Part shown: positions 17,349 through 25,039 of the stretch, piece after piece | Layout: every line of letters begins with the position of its first letter | Position numbering within the stretch: position 1 is the stretch's first letter | Origin: 2-02-FULL-66-14 sp964651335 | GTDB taxonomy: Bacteria; Pseudomonadota; Gammaproteobacteria; Burkholderiales; SG8-39 | Assembly: GCA_964651335.1 (NCBI GenBank) | Contig: CAZYVT010000004.1 | Location: 35,420-99,419, forward strand | DNA: 64,000 nucleotides | Direction: 5' to 3' | The notes under the pieces: generated by a model | What the model was told of the DNA's origin: nothing | The model's input: only the letters and a program-made list of their open reading frames with translations | Databases searched by the model: none | Program-made: the position numbers and the translations under genes

Positions 17349-17810
17349 ATGAAGAGCATGAGCATGCTTGGATTGACCGGGATGTTTTCCTTGTTCTGCG
17401 GCAGCGTTTGGGCGCAAAGCCCCATGAGTTGCGAGCTTGCCGGCGCGCTGACGGGGAGCGGCGCCAGGAAAGTCTATGCCGCAAAGGCGAATCTGCGCTG
17501 TCCGGCCGACGTCAACGCCATGGAGATCGAGGAGATTTCGGCGGATGCGAAGATTGTAGAGTCACCGCAACGCCAGGCGAAACTCACGATGAACTGGAGC
17601 TACGTCTATCGGCGCAAGCCGTCGCGGGGCGCGGTTACGTTCGACGTGTACGCAGGCGAAGCGCTGCTGAAGTCCTGCCCGTCCGCGATTCTCGATGCGA
17701 ATTTCAGCGACACCTCGTCGTCTTCGGATTCCGCGGAATGCGATCTGCCCGCGGACAGCTACGCGAAGATCGACCGCATCGTGTTCCGCATTAAAGGCTC
17801 GTACCGTTGA
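17349..17810 (+). CDS. Family A secreted protein, copy 1
   Basis: 153 residues, not recognised. A signal peptide (~1-22, cleavage after VWA) is followed by a small beta-type domain with four cysteines (SCEL, LRCPAD, LKSCP, AECDLP), consistent with disulfides in the periplasm. It is a close paralogue of the protein at 27989-28450. In both places it is followed by a family B gene, so A-B is a duplicated two-gene unit. Function unknown. Confidence 0.8.
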   Translation: MKSMSMLGLTGMFSLFCGSVWAQSPMSCELAGALTGSGARKVYAAKANLRCPADVNAMEIEEISADAKIVESPQRQAKLTMNWSYVYRRKPSRGAVTFDVYAGEALLKSCPSAILDANFSDTSSSSDSAECDLPADSYAKIDRIVFRIKGSYR

Positions 17811-17850
17811 GAGACCGCACTTTGCTCTTGCATACTTGATGGGGAAAACC

Positions 17851-18279
17851 ATGAAACCACAACACACCGCCCGCCGCTGGCTCGCCGTCTGCCTGGGCAT
17901 TTTTCTGGGCGTCCTGTCCATGAATGCAACAGCGCAGACGCTCACCGGTGCGCAAGCGCGGAAGTCGCCGCAGGCGGAGGTCTTCCTCGCCTATGAAAAG
18001 GCGTTGCTCTGGCAGGGCATAGACGCCGCGGGCGCCCACATGACCGCAGAGAGGCTGGAGGGCATGAAAGCACAGATCCAGCAATTCGGCGCGGACGGCT
18101 TCAAACAAATGCAGGCCGAAAGGCGCAAGAGCACGCCGCAGGGCGAGGCGCGCCGCAAGCAGATCGAGAAAGTGGTTGTGGACGGCGACAACGCCGTGCT
18201 GGAGGCGCGGAACGGGCCGAACGATGTCGACGTGGCGCGACTGGTCAAGACCAAGGATGGTTGGAAGATCGCAAAGTAA
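17851..18279 (+). CDS. Family B secreted protein, copy 1 (short form)
   Basis: 142 residues from an ATG preceded by GGGGA; another ATG lies 12 bases upstream. A signal peptide (RRWLAVCLGIFLGVLSMNATA) is followed directly by a ~115-residue helical domain (QTLTGAQARKSPQAEVFLAY...DGWKIAK). The ending resembles small export-associated lipoprotein/DUF4878-like folds, but I cannot assign it. The paralogue at 28462-29304 has the same signal peptide and C-terminal domain with ~137 extra residues between them, so this copy looks like a clean internal deletion product, or the other gained a domain. Confidence 0.8.
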   Translation: MKPQHTARRWLAVCLGIFLGVLSMNATAQTLTGAQARKSPQAEVFLAYEKALLWQGIDAAGAHMTAERLEGMKAQIQQFGADGFKQMQAERRKSTPQGEARRKQIEKVVVDGDNAVLEARNGPNDVDVARLVKTKDGWKIAK

Positions 18280-18287
18280 GGACCCGA

Positions 18288-18591
18288 TGGCCATGGCCGA
18301 TGACGATAAACCATCATTGGGGTTCTCGTGCCCCCGATGCGTCAGCGGAAATGTCAGGCGCCGGCAAAGCGTTACAGTAAGTCAGTTGGCGTTTGGTTCG
18401 GCGCTGTCGCCTTGCTGTTCGTGCTCGCTCTGGGCGCGTCAGGGTCCTATAGCGGAGCGTCAAAACCCAGTCCCTTGCTGGTTGTCCTGCTCTTCATGCT
18501 TTTCGTCGTGGGAATCGGGGCTGTCATGGCGCCTTTCAGCCTCGCGTTCGGAAAGAACCGCTGCAAAGACTGCGGGCACAAGTGGCGCTGA
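18288..18591 (+). pseudogene. Frameshifted zinc-ribbon membrane protein
   Basis: The frame from 18288 encodes MAMADDDKPSLGFSCPRC. The frame +1 to it encodes two hydrophobic segments (VGVWFGAVALLFVLALGA, LLVVLLFMLFVVGIGAVMA) and ends with CKDCGHKWR. The two CxxC pairs belong together in one zinc ribbon split by membrane helices, so a one-base frameshift between ~18345 and ~18390 seems to have broken the gene. Its 3' end is duplicated at 20886-20978. Confidence 0.6.
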
Positions 18592-18624
18592 CCGCCGCCC
18601 CTGCTCAAAAACGGGAGAACTCAA

Positions 18625-19635
18625 ATGAATCGACTTAGGGGCGCAATCACGATCTCCAGGGCCATCGCCGCCGCCGCCCTGCTTGCGTCGGCGCCGGTAC
18701 ATGCCGGCAAGATCACCACCGAGTCCAGCAAGGATGGCCGGCAGAATATCGAGACGCTGGAATTCAACGACAAGGGGCACATTCGCATCACCAGTAACGG
18801 CCTCGATTCATTGGGCATGATCGCGCGCGACAAGCGCATCTATTTCTTTGGCGAACTCAAGGGCAAGCCCAAGGTGGTGGACATGCTGGCCGCCCTCAAG
18901 AAGATCCAGGACAAGGGCATGAAGCGGCCCGAGAGCGACCCGGCGGTCGAGGAAATCGCCGACATCAAGCCGACAGGCCGCAAGGAAACCATCGCCGGCA
19001 TCGAGGGCGAGGCGCATGTGGTGACCTGGACGCTGGCGGGCAAGAAACGCACCGAGGAGATCGTGCTGACGCGCGACCAGCGCCTGGCGGGGGTCATCAA
19101 GGGGCTCAGCCTCGATCCCGGCCTGATGAGCCAGAAGCCGAGGAAGGCCGAGCTGAAGGAACAGGTGCATGCGCTTGGGGCGTTCCTGCTCAAGTCGCCG
19201 ACCAGCGTGGTGACCTCCGCCGATTTCAGCCCGACGCCGGACGCGCGCTTCGCGCTCAAGGCCAAGCCCGGCGACGACGTGGACACGATCATGGAAATCG
19301 TGATGTCGGCCGCGTTCGGCGCAGTGGGCGCGGCGGCGAGTGGACAGGACGGGGCCAAGGCCGCGGCGGCGAAGGAGGCTGGCGGCAAGCCGCCGAGCAA
19401 AGTGAAAGTGTCGTCCGATGACATCAAAGCCTGTGACCTGAAAAAGATGCCAATGGCCCAATGCCGAGCCATGCTGGTCCGCAAATACGGCAAACCTACG
19501 GAAGAAGACGCTTCCAGCTTCGCGTGGGAAAAGTTCCGCGGCGCCGATGCGCCTGGGACCTGCTACAGCTTCTCAGTGAGTTATGGGGGGAAGGAAGTCA
19601 GCGGCTACAGTTTCGCGACGGACAGTTGCGAATGA
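18625..19635 (+). CDS. Family C secreted protein, copy 1
   Basis: 336 residues, not recognised. A signal peptide ends near VHAGK (~28). The ~200 residues after it are closely shared with the protein at 21011-22408 (ESSKDGRQNIETLEF, RDxRLYFFGELKGKP, GLSLDPGLMSQKP). After a low-complexity Ala/Lys-rich linker (~235-260), its C-terminal ~75 residues are unique and contain four cysteines (IKACDL, AQCRAM, GTCYSF, TDSCE). The 3' tail of a zinc-ribbon gene precedes both copies, so a larger segment was duplicated and the C-terminus later replaced. Probably periplasmic; function unknown. Confidence 0.8.
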   Translation: MNRLRGAITISRAIAAAALLASAPVHAGKITTESSKDGRQNIETLEFNDKGHIRITSNGLDSLGMIARDKRIYFFGELKGKPKVVDMLAALKKIQDKGMKRPESDPAVEEIADIKPTGRKETIAGIEGEAHVVTWTLAGKKRTEEIVLTRDQRLAGVIKGLSLDPGLMSQKPRKAELKEQVHALGAFLLKSPTSVVTSADFSPTPDARFALKAKPGDDVDTIMEIVMSAAFGAVGAAASGQDGAKAAAAKEAGGKPPSKVKVSSDDIKACDLKKMPMAQCRAMLVRKYGKPTEEDASSFAWEKFRGADAPGTCYSFSVSYGGKEVSGYSFATDSCE

Positions 19636-19761
19636 GTCCGCGAAGCGCGGGCAGGCGTGCTGCGGCCAGGCCGGCGCGCGCGGGCGCAAGCGGCCCCGCA
19701 GGCGACGGCTCGAGTCCAGGTTATTGAAGCTATCCGCGCGCTCCCCGCATCTTCGGCGACG

Positions 19762-20163
19762 ATGACCTTCTTCGAGCATCAGCACGTCGCACGGCGCAAT
19801 ACGCGCTTCATGGTCGTGCTTTTCGTGCTCGCGGTGGTCGGCGTCGTCATTGCGATGGACGCCTTCATCGCCTCGATCGTCGTGTGGGGAGAGATCGACA
19901 ATATGCCCGACGGCGCGCAGGTTCGCCTGATCGACGCCTACCTCTCCGTGCCCGCGCCGGTGTACCTGTGGGGCGCAGGCATTACGTTCTCGCTGATCGT
20001 CGTCGAAAGCATCCGGCAGACGTTCAAGCTGCGGGCGGGCGGCGCGGCGATCGCGACGGCCTTCGGCGCGCGGCGCATTGCGCCCGACACGGGCGAGGCC
20101 GCGCTCAAGGCGCGTCATTCCCTGGTAAGTACTGAAGCTGATACGATTGTTTCCGTTTCGTGA
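19762..20163 (+). pseudogene. Truncated M48-family membrane metalloprotease (N-terminal part)
   Basis: The frame starts MTFFEHQHVARRNTR, followed by two membrane segments and KLRAGGAAIATAFGARRIAPDTGEAA. This is the usual N-terminus of large HtpX/M48-type peptidases found beside LemA and TPM genes. It breaks after ~120 residues, before the HEXXH zinc motif, so no protease can be made. The break is followed by ~70 bases of IS-end-like sequence (GAGCTGACCC) and a toxin-antitoxin pair, which suggests an insertion or deletion event. Confidence 0.7.
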
Positions 20164-20232
20164 GCTGACCCAGAGTACGCCCGCTGCCACCGCATTAGCG
20201 TGCTCTATTTTCCGTTTTCTGAATTGACCCCG

Positions 20233-20535
20233 TCAAAGACGCCGTGGCGCGTCCATACGCTCGTGCAACACGCGGATCACGGCAATCCCGTAGTCGGTGA
20301 TGCGGAAATAGATCGCGTGTCGCCCCACCCGGCTGCGGCGATACCCTTTACGGATGTAATCGCAGGACGTGCCGAGCTGCGGATTGTTTGCGAGTTGATC
20401 GAAGGCGGCGTTGATCTCATCGGTGTAACGATGAGCCTGCTCGATTCCCCATTCGTCGAGCGTGTACAGCCAGATGCCTTCAAGATCGCGCGCCGCTGCC
20501 GGGGCTAATCGGTAGTCAGCGCGCTTTTTGGGCAC
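20233..20535 (-). CDS. parE: ParE/RelE-superfamily toxin
   Basis: 100 residues with GTG start (PKKRADYRLAPAAARDLEGIW). ParE features are visible: the N-terminal YRLxPxAxxDLxxIW pattern, YTDEINAAFDQLANNP and the C-terminal VGRHAIYFRI...IAVIRVLHERMD. ParE toxins typically inhibit DNA gyrase, but the target here is not proven. The start overlaps the end of the antitoxin gene by 20 bases, as usual in parDE operons. Confidence 0.9.
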   Translation of the reverse strand: MPKKRADYRLAPAAARDLEGIWLYTLDEWGIEQAHRYTDEINAAFDQLANNPQLGTSCDYIRKGYRRSRVGRHAIYFRITDYGIAVIRVLHERMDAPRRL

Positions 20536-20773
20536 GCTTGGCGGCCATGTCCTGCTTGAAGTGTGCCGCGTCGAAGGGCCGCGGATCCCCGCTCGCTTCA
20601 CCCTTGATTAGCTCAGCGCGAACTGCCTCTATTTCCGCGTTACGCGCCTGGTCGCGGCGGATCAGGTCGCGGACGTATTCACTGTCATTGGTGAAACCTC
20701 CGGCCTCGATCTGCGCCTTGATCCACTCGTCCTGCTGGTCGGTGACGGTAATGGTCTTGCGGGTGGTTCCCAT
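20516..20773 (-). CDS. parD: ParD-type antitoxin
   Basis: 85 residues. The N-terminus TTRKTITVTDQQDEWI and GGFTNDSEYVRDLIRRD form the ribbon-helix-helix DNA-binding fold of ParD. The C-terminal part should wrap the toxin. The second ATG (20773) is chosen over one 12 bases upstream because a strong GGAGG lies five bases before it. It should autorepress the operon with the toxin. Confidence 0.9.
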   Translation of the reverse strand: MGTTRKTITVTDQQDEWIKAQIEAGGFTNDSEYVRDLIRRDQARNAEIEAVRAELIKGEASGDPRPFDAAHFKQDMAAKRAQKAR

Positions 20774-20806
20774 CCTGGCCTCCAAGGGGCTGCGTTAAAA
20801 AGCATA

Positions 20807-20823
20807 CTATTGAAGTAGAATAG
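20807..20823. promoter_or_regulatory. Possible ParD operator palindrome
   Basis: A short inverted repeat CTATT-N7-AATAG lies 34 bases upstream of the antitoxin start, where an autorepressor site would be expected in a parDE operon. The surrounding DNA is AT-rich. The evidence is position and symmetry only. Confidence 0.35.
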
Positions 20824-20885
20824 CACGATTCTGACATGCCCGGAAAGCGGGGCTATGTGTTACGCGCCTCTAGAAACGATAATTG

Positions 20886-20978
20886 CTTTTCGTTGTGGGA
20901 ATCGGGGCTGTCATGGCGCCTTTCAGCCTCGCTTTCGGGAAGAACGGCTGCAAAGAATGCGGGCACAAGTGGCGCTGA
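20886..20978 (+). pseudogene. Duplicated 3' end of the zinc-ribbon gene
   Basis: These bases encode VVGIGAVMAPFSLAFGKN followed by GCKECGHKWR and a stop, nearly the same as the end of the frameshifted gene at 18288-18591. There is no start or N-terminal half. In both places the next gene is a family C protein, showing that the duplicated block began inside the zinc-ribbon gene. Confidence 0.75.
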
Positions 20979-21010
20979 TCGCTGCCCCTGCTCGACACTG
21001 GAGAACTCCA

Positions 21011-22408
21011 ATGAATTCACGCAGCAGCGTATTCACCATGTCTAGAGTCATCGCCGCCGCAGCGCTGCTTGCCTCGGCGCCGGGCCATGCCGGCAAGATC
21101 GTCACGGAGTCCAGCAAGGATGGCCGGCAGAACATCGAGACGCTGGAGTTCAACGCGAAGGGACAGGTGCGCGTCACCAGCAACGGCCTCGATTCGATGG
21201 GCATGATTGCGCGCGACAATCGCCTGTACTTTTTCGGCGAACTGAAAGGCAAGCCGGTGGTGGTGGACCTGCTGGCAGCGGTCAGGAAGCTCAGCGAGCA
21301 GGGCGCCAAGAGGCCAGAGAGCGACCCCGCAGTCGAGGAAATCACCGACATCAAGCCAACCGGCCGCAAGCTGACCATCGCCGGGATTGACGGCGAGGTG
21401 CATACGGTGACCTGGGCGCTGGCAGGGAAAAAGCGAACCGAAGAGATCGTGCTGACGCGCGACCCGCGCCTGGCGGCGGTGATCAAGGGCATGAGCCTCG
21501 ACCCGGGCCTGATGAGCCAGAAACCGAGCAAGGCAGAGCTCAGGGAACAGGTGCATGCGCTTGGAGCATTTCTGCTGAAATCGCCGACGAGTGTGGTGAC
21601 TTCCGCCGATTTCGGCCCGACGCCAGACGAGCGTTTCGCGCTCAAGGCACAGCCTAGTGACAACGTCGACACAATCCTGGAGATCGTGATGTCGGCCGCG
21701 CTAGCCCCAATCGGTGCGGCCATGGACGCCGTGGCGGACGCAACGGGAAAGGCCTTGAGTGGGGCGGCTGCGAAGCCTGAGCCGGAAGCGCCGGCGGAGC
21801 CTCTTGAGCCGACGCTCGAAGAGGCCAACCGCAAGCTGCTGGCAATCAGCCCGGCCTTCGGATTGCAGCTGAAGGCGCCACCCATTGCGGACTATGCCGC
21901 CAAGGGATGGGCAGCGATCAATGTCGGCGCGGTTTCCATGTTCACGCCGCCCGGATGGAAGCTGGACGAGCAGGATACGCAAGGAGATTCCAGTGCATCG
22001 GCGGGACTGGTCGCGCCCGGCAACGACATGTACATCGAGCTGCGCTTTTTCCGTGATACCCCGCGCCGCGACGGCATCGCGTTCGAAGAAGCCAGCGACA
22101 ATTACGCTAGCGCGAAAGAGCGCAAAGACAGAGGAATCATGTTGGGCTATGCGCCGTTGAGTGTGGACGGATCGTTCGGCCACGTTGAAATCATGAACTC
22201 CGGCGGCGTCGAGAAGAACCCCGACGGCACCCTGGCCCACCGCATGAACAGGTTCCAGGGCACCAAGCGGGTCGGGGAGGACATCCTCAAAGTGGACTTC
22301 AAGGCAACCTTTGCTCAAGCCGACCAGGAAAAATTCGGCGCCGTGATCCTGGACATCATCCGATCGATCCAGTTCAGGAACGTCAACGCCGTCAAGGCCG
22401 CCAAATGA
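21011..22408 (+). CDS. Family C secreted protein, copy 2 (long form)
   Basis: 465 residues. The signal peptide and first ~230 residues match family C copy 1. A linker rich in Pro/Glu (~255-270) leads to a different C-terminal domain of ~190 residues (ISPAFGLQLKAPP, AVSMFTPPGWKLDE, IELRFFRDTP, GTLAHRMNRFQGTK, ILDIIRSIQF). A frameshifted relic of this last part lies at 30870-31098. A family D gene follows 29 bases downstream, and a family D gene also follows the relic, so C-D is a repeated pair. Probably periplasmic. No known family recognised. Confidence 0.8.
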   Translation: MNSRSSVFTMSRVIAAAALLASAPGHAGKIVTESSKDGRQNIETLEFNAKGQVRVTSNGLDSMGMIARDNRLYFFGELKGKPVVVDLLAAVRKLSEQGAKRPESDPAVEEITDIKPTGRKLTIAGIDGEVHTVTWALAGKKRTEEIVLTRDPRLAAVIKGMSLDPGLMSQKPSKAELREQVHALGAFLLKSPTSVVTSADFGPTPDERFALKAQPSDNVDTILEIVMSAALAPIGAAMDAVADATGKALSGAAAKPEPEAPAEPLEPTLEEANRKLLAISPAFGLQLKAPPIADYAAKGWAAINVGAVSMFTPPGWKLDEQDTQGDSSASAGLVAPGNDMYIELRFFRDTPRRDGIAFEEASDNYASAKERKDRGIMLGYAPLSVDGSFGHVEIMNSGGVEKNPDGTLAHRMNRFQGTKRVGEDILKVDFKATFAQADQEKFGAVILDIIRSIQFRNVNAVKAAK

Positions 22409-22437
22409 TGAGTCAAAGGACGCGGGAGTGAGTTGAG

Positions 22438-22668
22438 ATGGTCAAGCTCGAGCTGTTCCGGAAGGGGGATGTCTACATCGACTACCCGTTCGAGGACATG
22501 AAGTTCCGGTTCGACAAGGCGAGCAACAAGGTGTTCGTGCGCTGCTACGGCAAGAAGGAAGTGGAGATCGATCAGAGCAACGAGCATTTCAACGAGGCCA
22601 TCCAGGCAGGCAAGGTGATCACGAAAGAGCAGTATCTGAGCGACGACCCCGCTCCCGACAGCGCCTGA
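22438..22668 (+). CDS. Family D small protein, copy 1
   Basis: 76 residues with no signal peptide or membrane helix (MVKLELFRKGDVYIDYPFED). Paralogues of 73 residues are at 26766-26987 and 31137-31358. The core is strongly conserved in all three: KGDVYIDYPFEDMKFRFDKA, EVEID and EHFNEAIQAG. The C-terminal ~10 residues vary. The leader GGGAGTGAGTTGAG is also conserved among the copies. Charged and aromatic, likely cytosolic; function unknown. It lies directly after a family C gene. Confidence 0.85.
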   Translation: MVKLELFRKGDVYIDYPFEDMKFRFDKASNKVFVRCYGKKEVEIDQSNEHFNEAIQAGKVITKEQYLSDDPAPDSA

Positions 22669-22760
22669 AGCCGCCGACAAGCAAAGCGGCTGTTGCCCGT
22701 GCGCCTGCGCTTAGCTGAACCGGATCATCGGGTGCAGCATTCGTCAGACGGAGGGCGATC

Positions 22761-23372
22761 ATGGGCAGGAAAATTCTCACGACAATGGCGTTTGAGTTGA
22801 CAGCGTTACTGTCGGCGTGCGGCTACAATGACCTGCAATCGACCGACGAGCAGATCAAGGCGGCGTGGGCGGAAGTGCTCAACCAGTACCAGCGCCGCGT
22901 AGATCTGATCCCGAATCTCGTCGAGACGGTGAAGGGTTTTGCAGCGCAGGAGCAGCAGGTGCTGCTGGGTGTGACACAGGCGCGTTCCCGGGTGGGGTCG
23001 ATCCAGGCGACGCCGGAACTCGTCAACGATCCGCAGGCGTTTGCCCGCTTCCAGGAAGCGCAGGGCGCTTTGTCCTCGGCGCTGTCAAGGCTGCTGTTGG
23101 TGGCCGAGAACTATCCGCAGTTGAAGTCCGACCGGAACTTCCGCGATCTGCAGGCGCAACTCGAAGGCACCGAAAACCGGATCGCGGTGGCGCGCAACCG
23201 TTTCATCAAGGCGGTGCGCGAGTACAACCTCGTCGTGCGCCAATTCCCCAGCAACCTGACGGCGATGCTGTTCGGTTTGAAGGAGAAGCCCCAGTTCACG
23301 GTCGAGAACGACAAAGAGATCAGCAAGCCGCCGAAGGTCGATTTCGGCAAACCGGCGCCGGCGGAAAAGTAA
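22761..23372 (+). CDS. lemA: LemA family lipoprotein
   Basis: 203 residues. The N-terminus ends with a lipobox LSAC (C20), so it should be a membrane-anchored lipoprotein. The LemA core is clear: WAEVLNQYQRRVDLIPNLVETVKG, then coiled-coil helices, SRLLLVAENYPQLKSD, RIAVARNRFIKAVREYN and a C-terminal PxFGLKEKPQF-like end. LemA genes typically stand next to TPM-domain genes and an M48 protease. Here three TPM genes follow, and an M48 fragment lies ~3 kb upstream. The precise role of LemA in bacteria is unsettled. Confidence 0.93.
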   Translation: MGRKILTTMAFELTALLSACGYNDLQSTDEQIKAAWAEVLNQYQRRVDLIPNLVETVKGFAAQEQQVLLGVTQARSRVGSIQATPELVNDPQAFARFQEAQGALSSALSRLLLVAENYPQLKSDRNFRDLQAQLEGTENRIAVARNRFIKAVREYNLVVRQFPSNLTAMLFGLKEKPQFTVENDKEISKPPKVDFGKPAPAEK

Positions 23373-23376
23373 TGCA

Positions 23377-24468
23377 GTGAACCTCATTGCTTCCACCCGG
23401 TCCCAGGCCGGGAGAAGGTGGTTTTTCCTGCTCGTTCTCATCCTGGCGCCGCTGCTGCTTGCCAGCGCGGGTGCTGAAGTCGCGATACCGCCGCTCACAT
23501 CGCGCGTCACCGATCTCACCAACACGCTCAGTCCGCAGCAACGCGACGCGCTCGAGCAGAAGCTCGCCGCGTTCGAGGCCGCCAAGGGCAGCCAGATCGC
23601 CGTCCTGATCGTCCCGACCACGCAGCCGGAAGCGATCGAGCAGTATTCGATACGCGTGGTGGAGCAGTGGAAACTGGGTCGCAAGGGCGTGGACGATGGC
23701 GCGCTGCTGCTCGTCGCCAAAGACGACCGCAAGATACGGCTCGAAGTCGGGCGTGGTCTCGAAGGCGCAGTGCCCGATGCGGTGGCGAAGCGCATCACTG
23801 CCGACATCATCGCCCCGTATTTCAAAAAGGACGATTTCGCGGGCGGGATCACCGCCGGCGTCGAGCGCCTGATCAAGGTCGTCGAGGGCGAGCCGCTGCC
23901 TGAGCCGGTGGGCAAATCCCAACGCTCAAGCCGCGAGTTGGACGACGATTCCATCGCGATCGGCTTGGTCGTGGTCACCGCGATCGTGGCGATGGTGATA
24001 GTGGTTGGCGGCTTTCTGCGCCTCCGGCTCGGCCTTTTCGGCTGTGCTGCGGGCTGCACGGTGCTCGCAGGCGCCGCCGGCGGCGCCGTCTGGGCGATTA
24101 CCGGAGTGACGTTTTGGGGCGTCTTTCTCGCGATCTGCGTCTTCATCTTGGGCCTGTTGGGCGGTGCGCTTGGCGGCGACGCCGGCAGCGGATGGCCGTG
24201 GGCCTGGCTCGGCCGTTTCGGCGTCTCCGCGGGGCTCGGGGGCGTCATCGGCGGCGTCGTCTGGGCCTATACTCAAGCGGCGAAGGCCGGTATTTTTTTC
24301 GCGATCGGCGGCTTCCTCTTGGGCATGTTCGGCATCAGCGGTGCCTTCAGCGGCGGCTCGTCGTCCGGCAGAAGCTGGTCCGGCGGCGGCTCGGGCAGCA
24401 GCTCGGGCGGCGGCTTTAGCGGCGGCGGCGGCGATTTCGGCGGCGGCGGCGCGTCGAGCAGTTGGTAG
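23377..24468 (+). CDS. TPM-domain membrane protein with Gly/Ser-rich tail (YgcG type)
   Basis: 363 residues with GTG start four bases after the lemA stop. A signal peptide (~1-32) precedes a TPM domain (~35-165: VTDLTNTLSPQQRDALEQKL, GVDDGALLLVAKDDRKIRLEVG, GLEGAVPDAVAKRI), then several membrane segments (~190-310) rich in glycine. A Gly/Ser tail ends GGGGASSSW. TPM domains occur in proteins associated with photosystem and membrane complex repair and in many bacterial LemA operons. The topology suggests the TPM domain faces the periplasm and the tail follows the last helix. Confidence 0.9.
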   Translation: MNLIASTRSQAGRRWFFLLVLILAPLLLASAGAEVAIPPLTSRVTDLTNTLSPQQRDALEQKLAAFEAAKGSQIAVLIVPTTQPEAIEQYSIRVVEQWKLGRKGVDDGALLLVAKDDRKIRLEVGRGLEGAVPDAVAKRITADIIAPYFKKDDFAGGITAGVERLIKVVEGEPLPEPVGKSQRSSRELDDDSIAIGLVVVTAIVAMVIVVGGFLRLRLGLFGCAAGCTVLAGAAGGAVWAITGVTFWGVFLAICVFILGLLGGALGGDAGSGWPWAWLGRFGVSAGLGGVIGGVVWAYTQAAKAGIFFAIGGFLLGMFGISGAFSGGSSSGRSWSGGGSGSSSGGGFSGGGGDFGGGGASSSW

Positions 24469-24529
24469 CTGCAATACGCAACGCAAAGGGCGCAAAGGAA
24501 AGAAAGCACGCACAAAGGTTCAGAGGCCT

Positions 24530-25027
24530 ATGGATATCAAGCGCATCATCAAGCATCTGTTTGCTACGCGGTGGGCCGTCTCCCGCATGTTTCCCGCGGC
24601 GGCCATGAAGGCGATCGAAAACGCGATACGCGAATCGGAGCGCTCGCACGACGGCGAACTGCGCTTCGCCGTCGAGGGCGGCATAAAGCTCTGGTTATTG
24701 CTGCACGAACGAACGCCGCGGGCGCGGGCGACCGAAATCTTCGCGCAGCTCAGGGTGTGGGACACTGCGCACAACAGCGGCGTGCTGATCTACGTGCAGG
24801 CGGTGGACCGCCACATCGAAATCATCGCCGATCGCGGCATCAACGCGAAAGTGGAGCAGCGGCAGTGGGAGGCGATCGCCGGCCGCATGCAAACAGAGTT
24901 TCGCGCGCAACGCTATGAGGCCGGCGTGATCGAAGGCATGCGCGAGATCACCGCGCTCCTGGCGCAGTACTTCCCTCCCACCTGCGCCAATCCGGACGAA
25001 CTGCCCGATGCGCCAGTCGTTCTTTAG
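24530..25027 (+). CDS. TPM-domain protein, soluble form
   Basis: 165 residues. It starts MDIKRIIKHLFATRWAVSRMFP and contains a divergent TPM domain (AIENAIRESERSHDGELRFAVEGG, HNSGVLIYVQAVDRHIEIIADRG, YEAGVIEGMREITALLAQYFP). There is no signal peptide or Gly-rich tail, matching the second TPM gene usual in LemA-TPM-TPM operons (COG3762 type). The start is set at the first ATG with conserved sequence; an in-frame extension upstream overlaps the previous gene. It ends 12 bases before the third TPM gene. Confidence 0.88.
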   Translation: MDIKRIIKHLFATRWAVSRMFPAAAMKAIENAIRESERSHDGELRFAVEGGIKLWLLLHERTPRARATEIFAQLRVWDTAHNSGVLIYVQAVDRHIEIIADRGINAKVEQRQWEAIAGRMQTEFRAQRYEAGVIEGMREITALLAQYFPPTCANPDELPDAPVVL

Positions 25028-25039
25028 ATCTGAGCGTAA

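Noticed and set aside
24340..24466. Short GGC/AGC-rich repeats resembling a repeat array
   Set aside because: They encode the Gly/Ser tail of a TPM protein and keep frame; there are no spacers, so this is not a CRISPR array.
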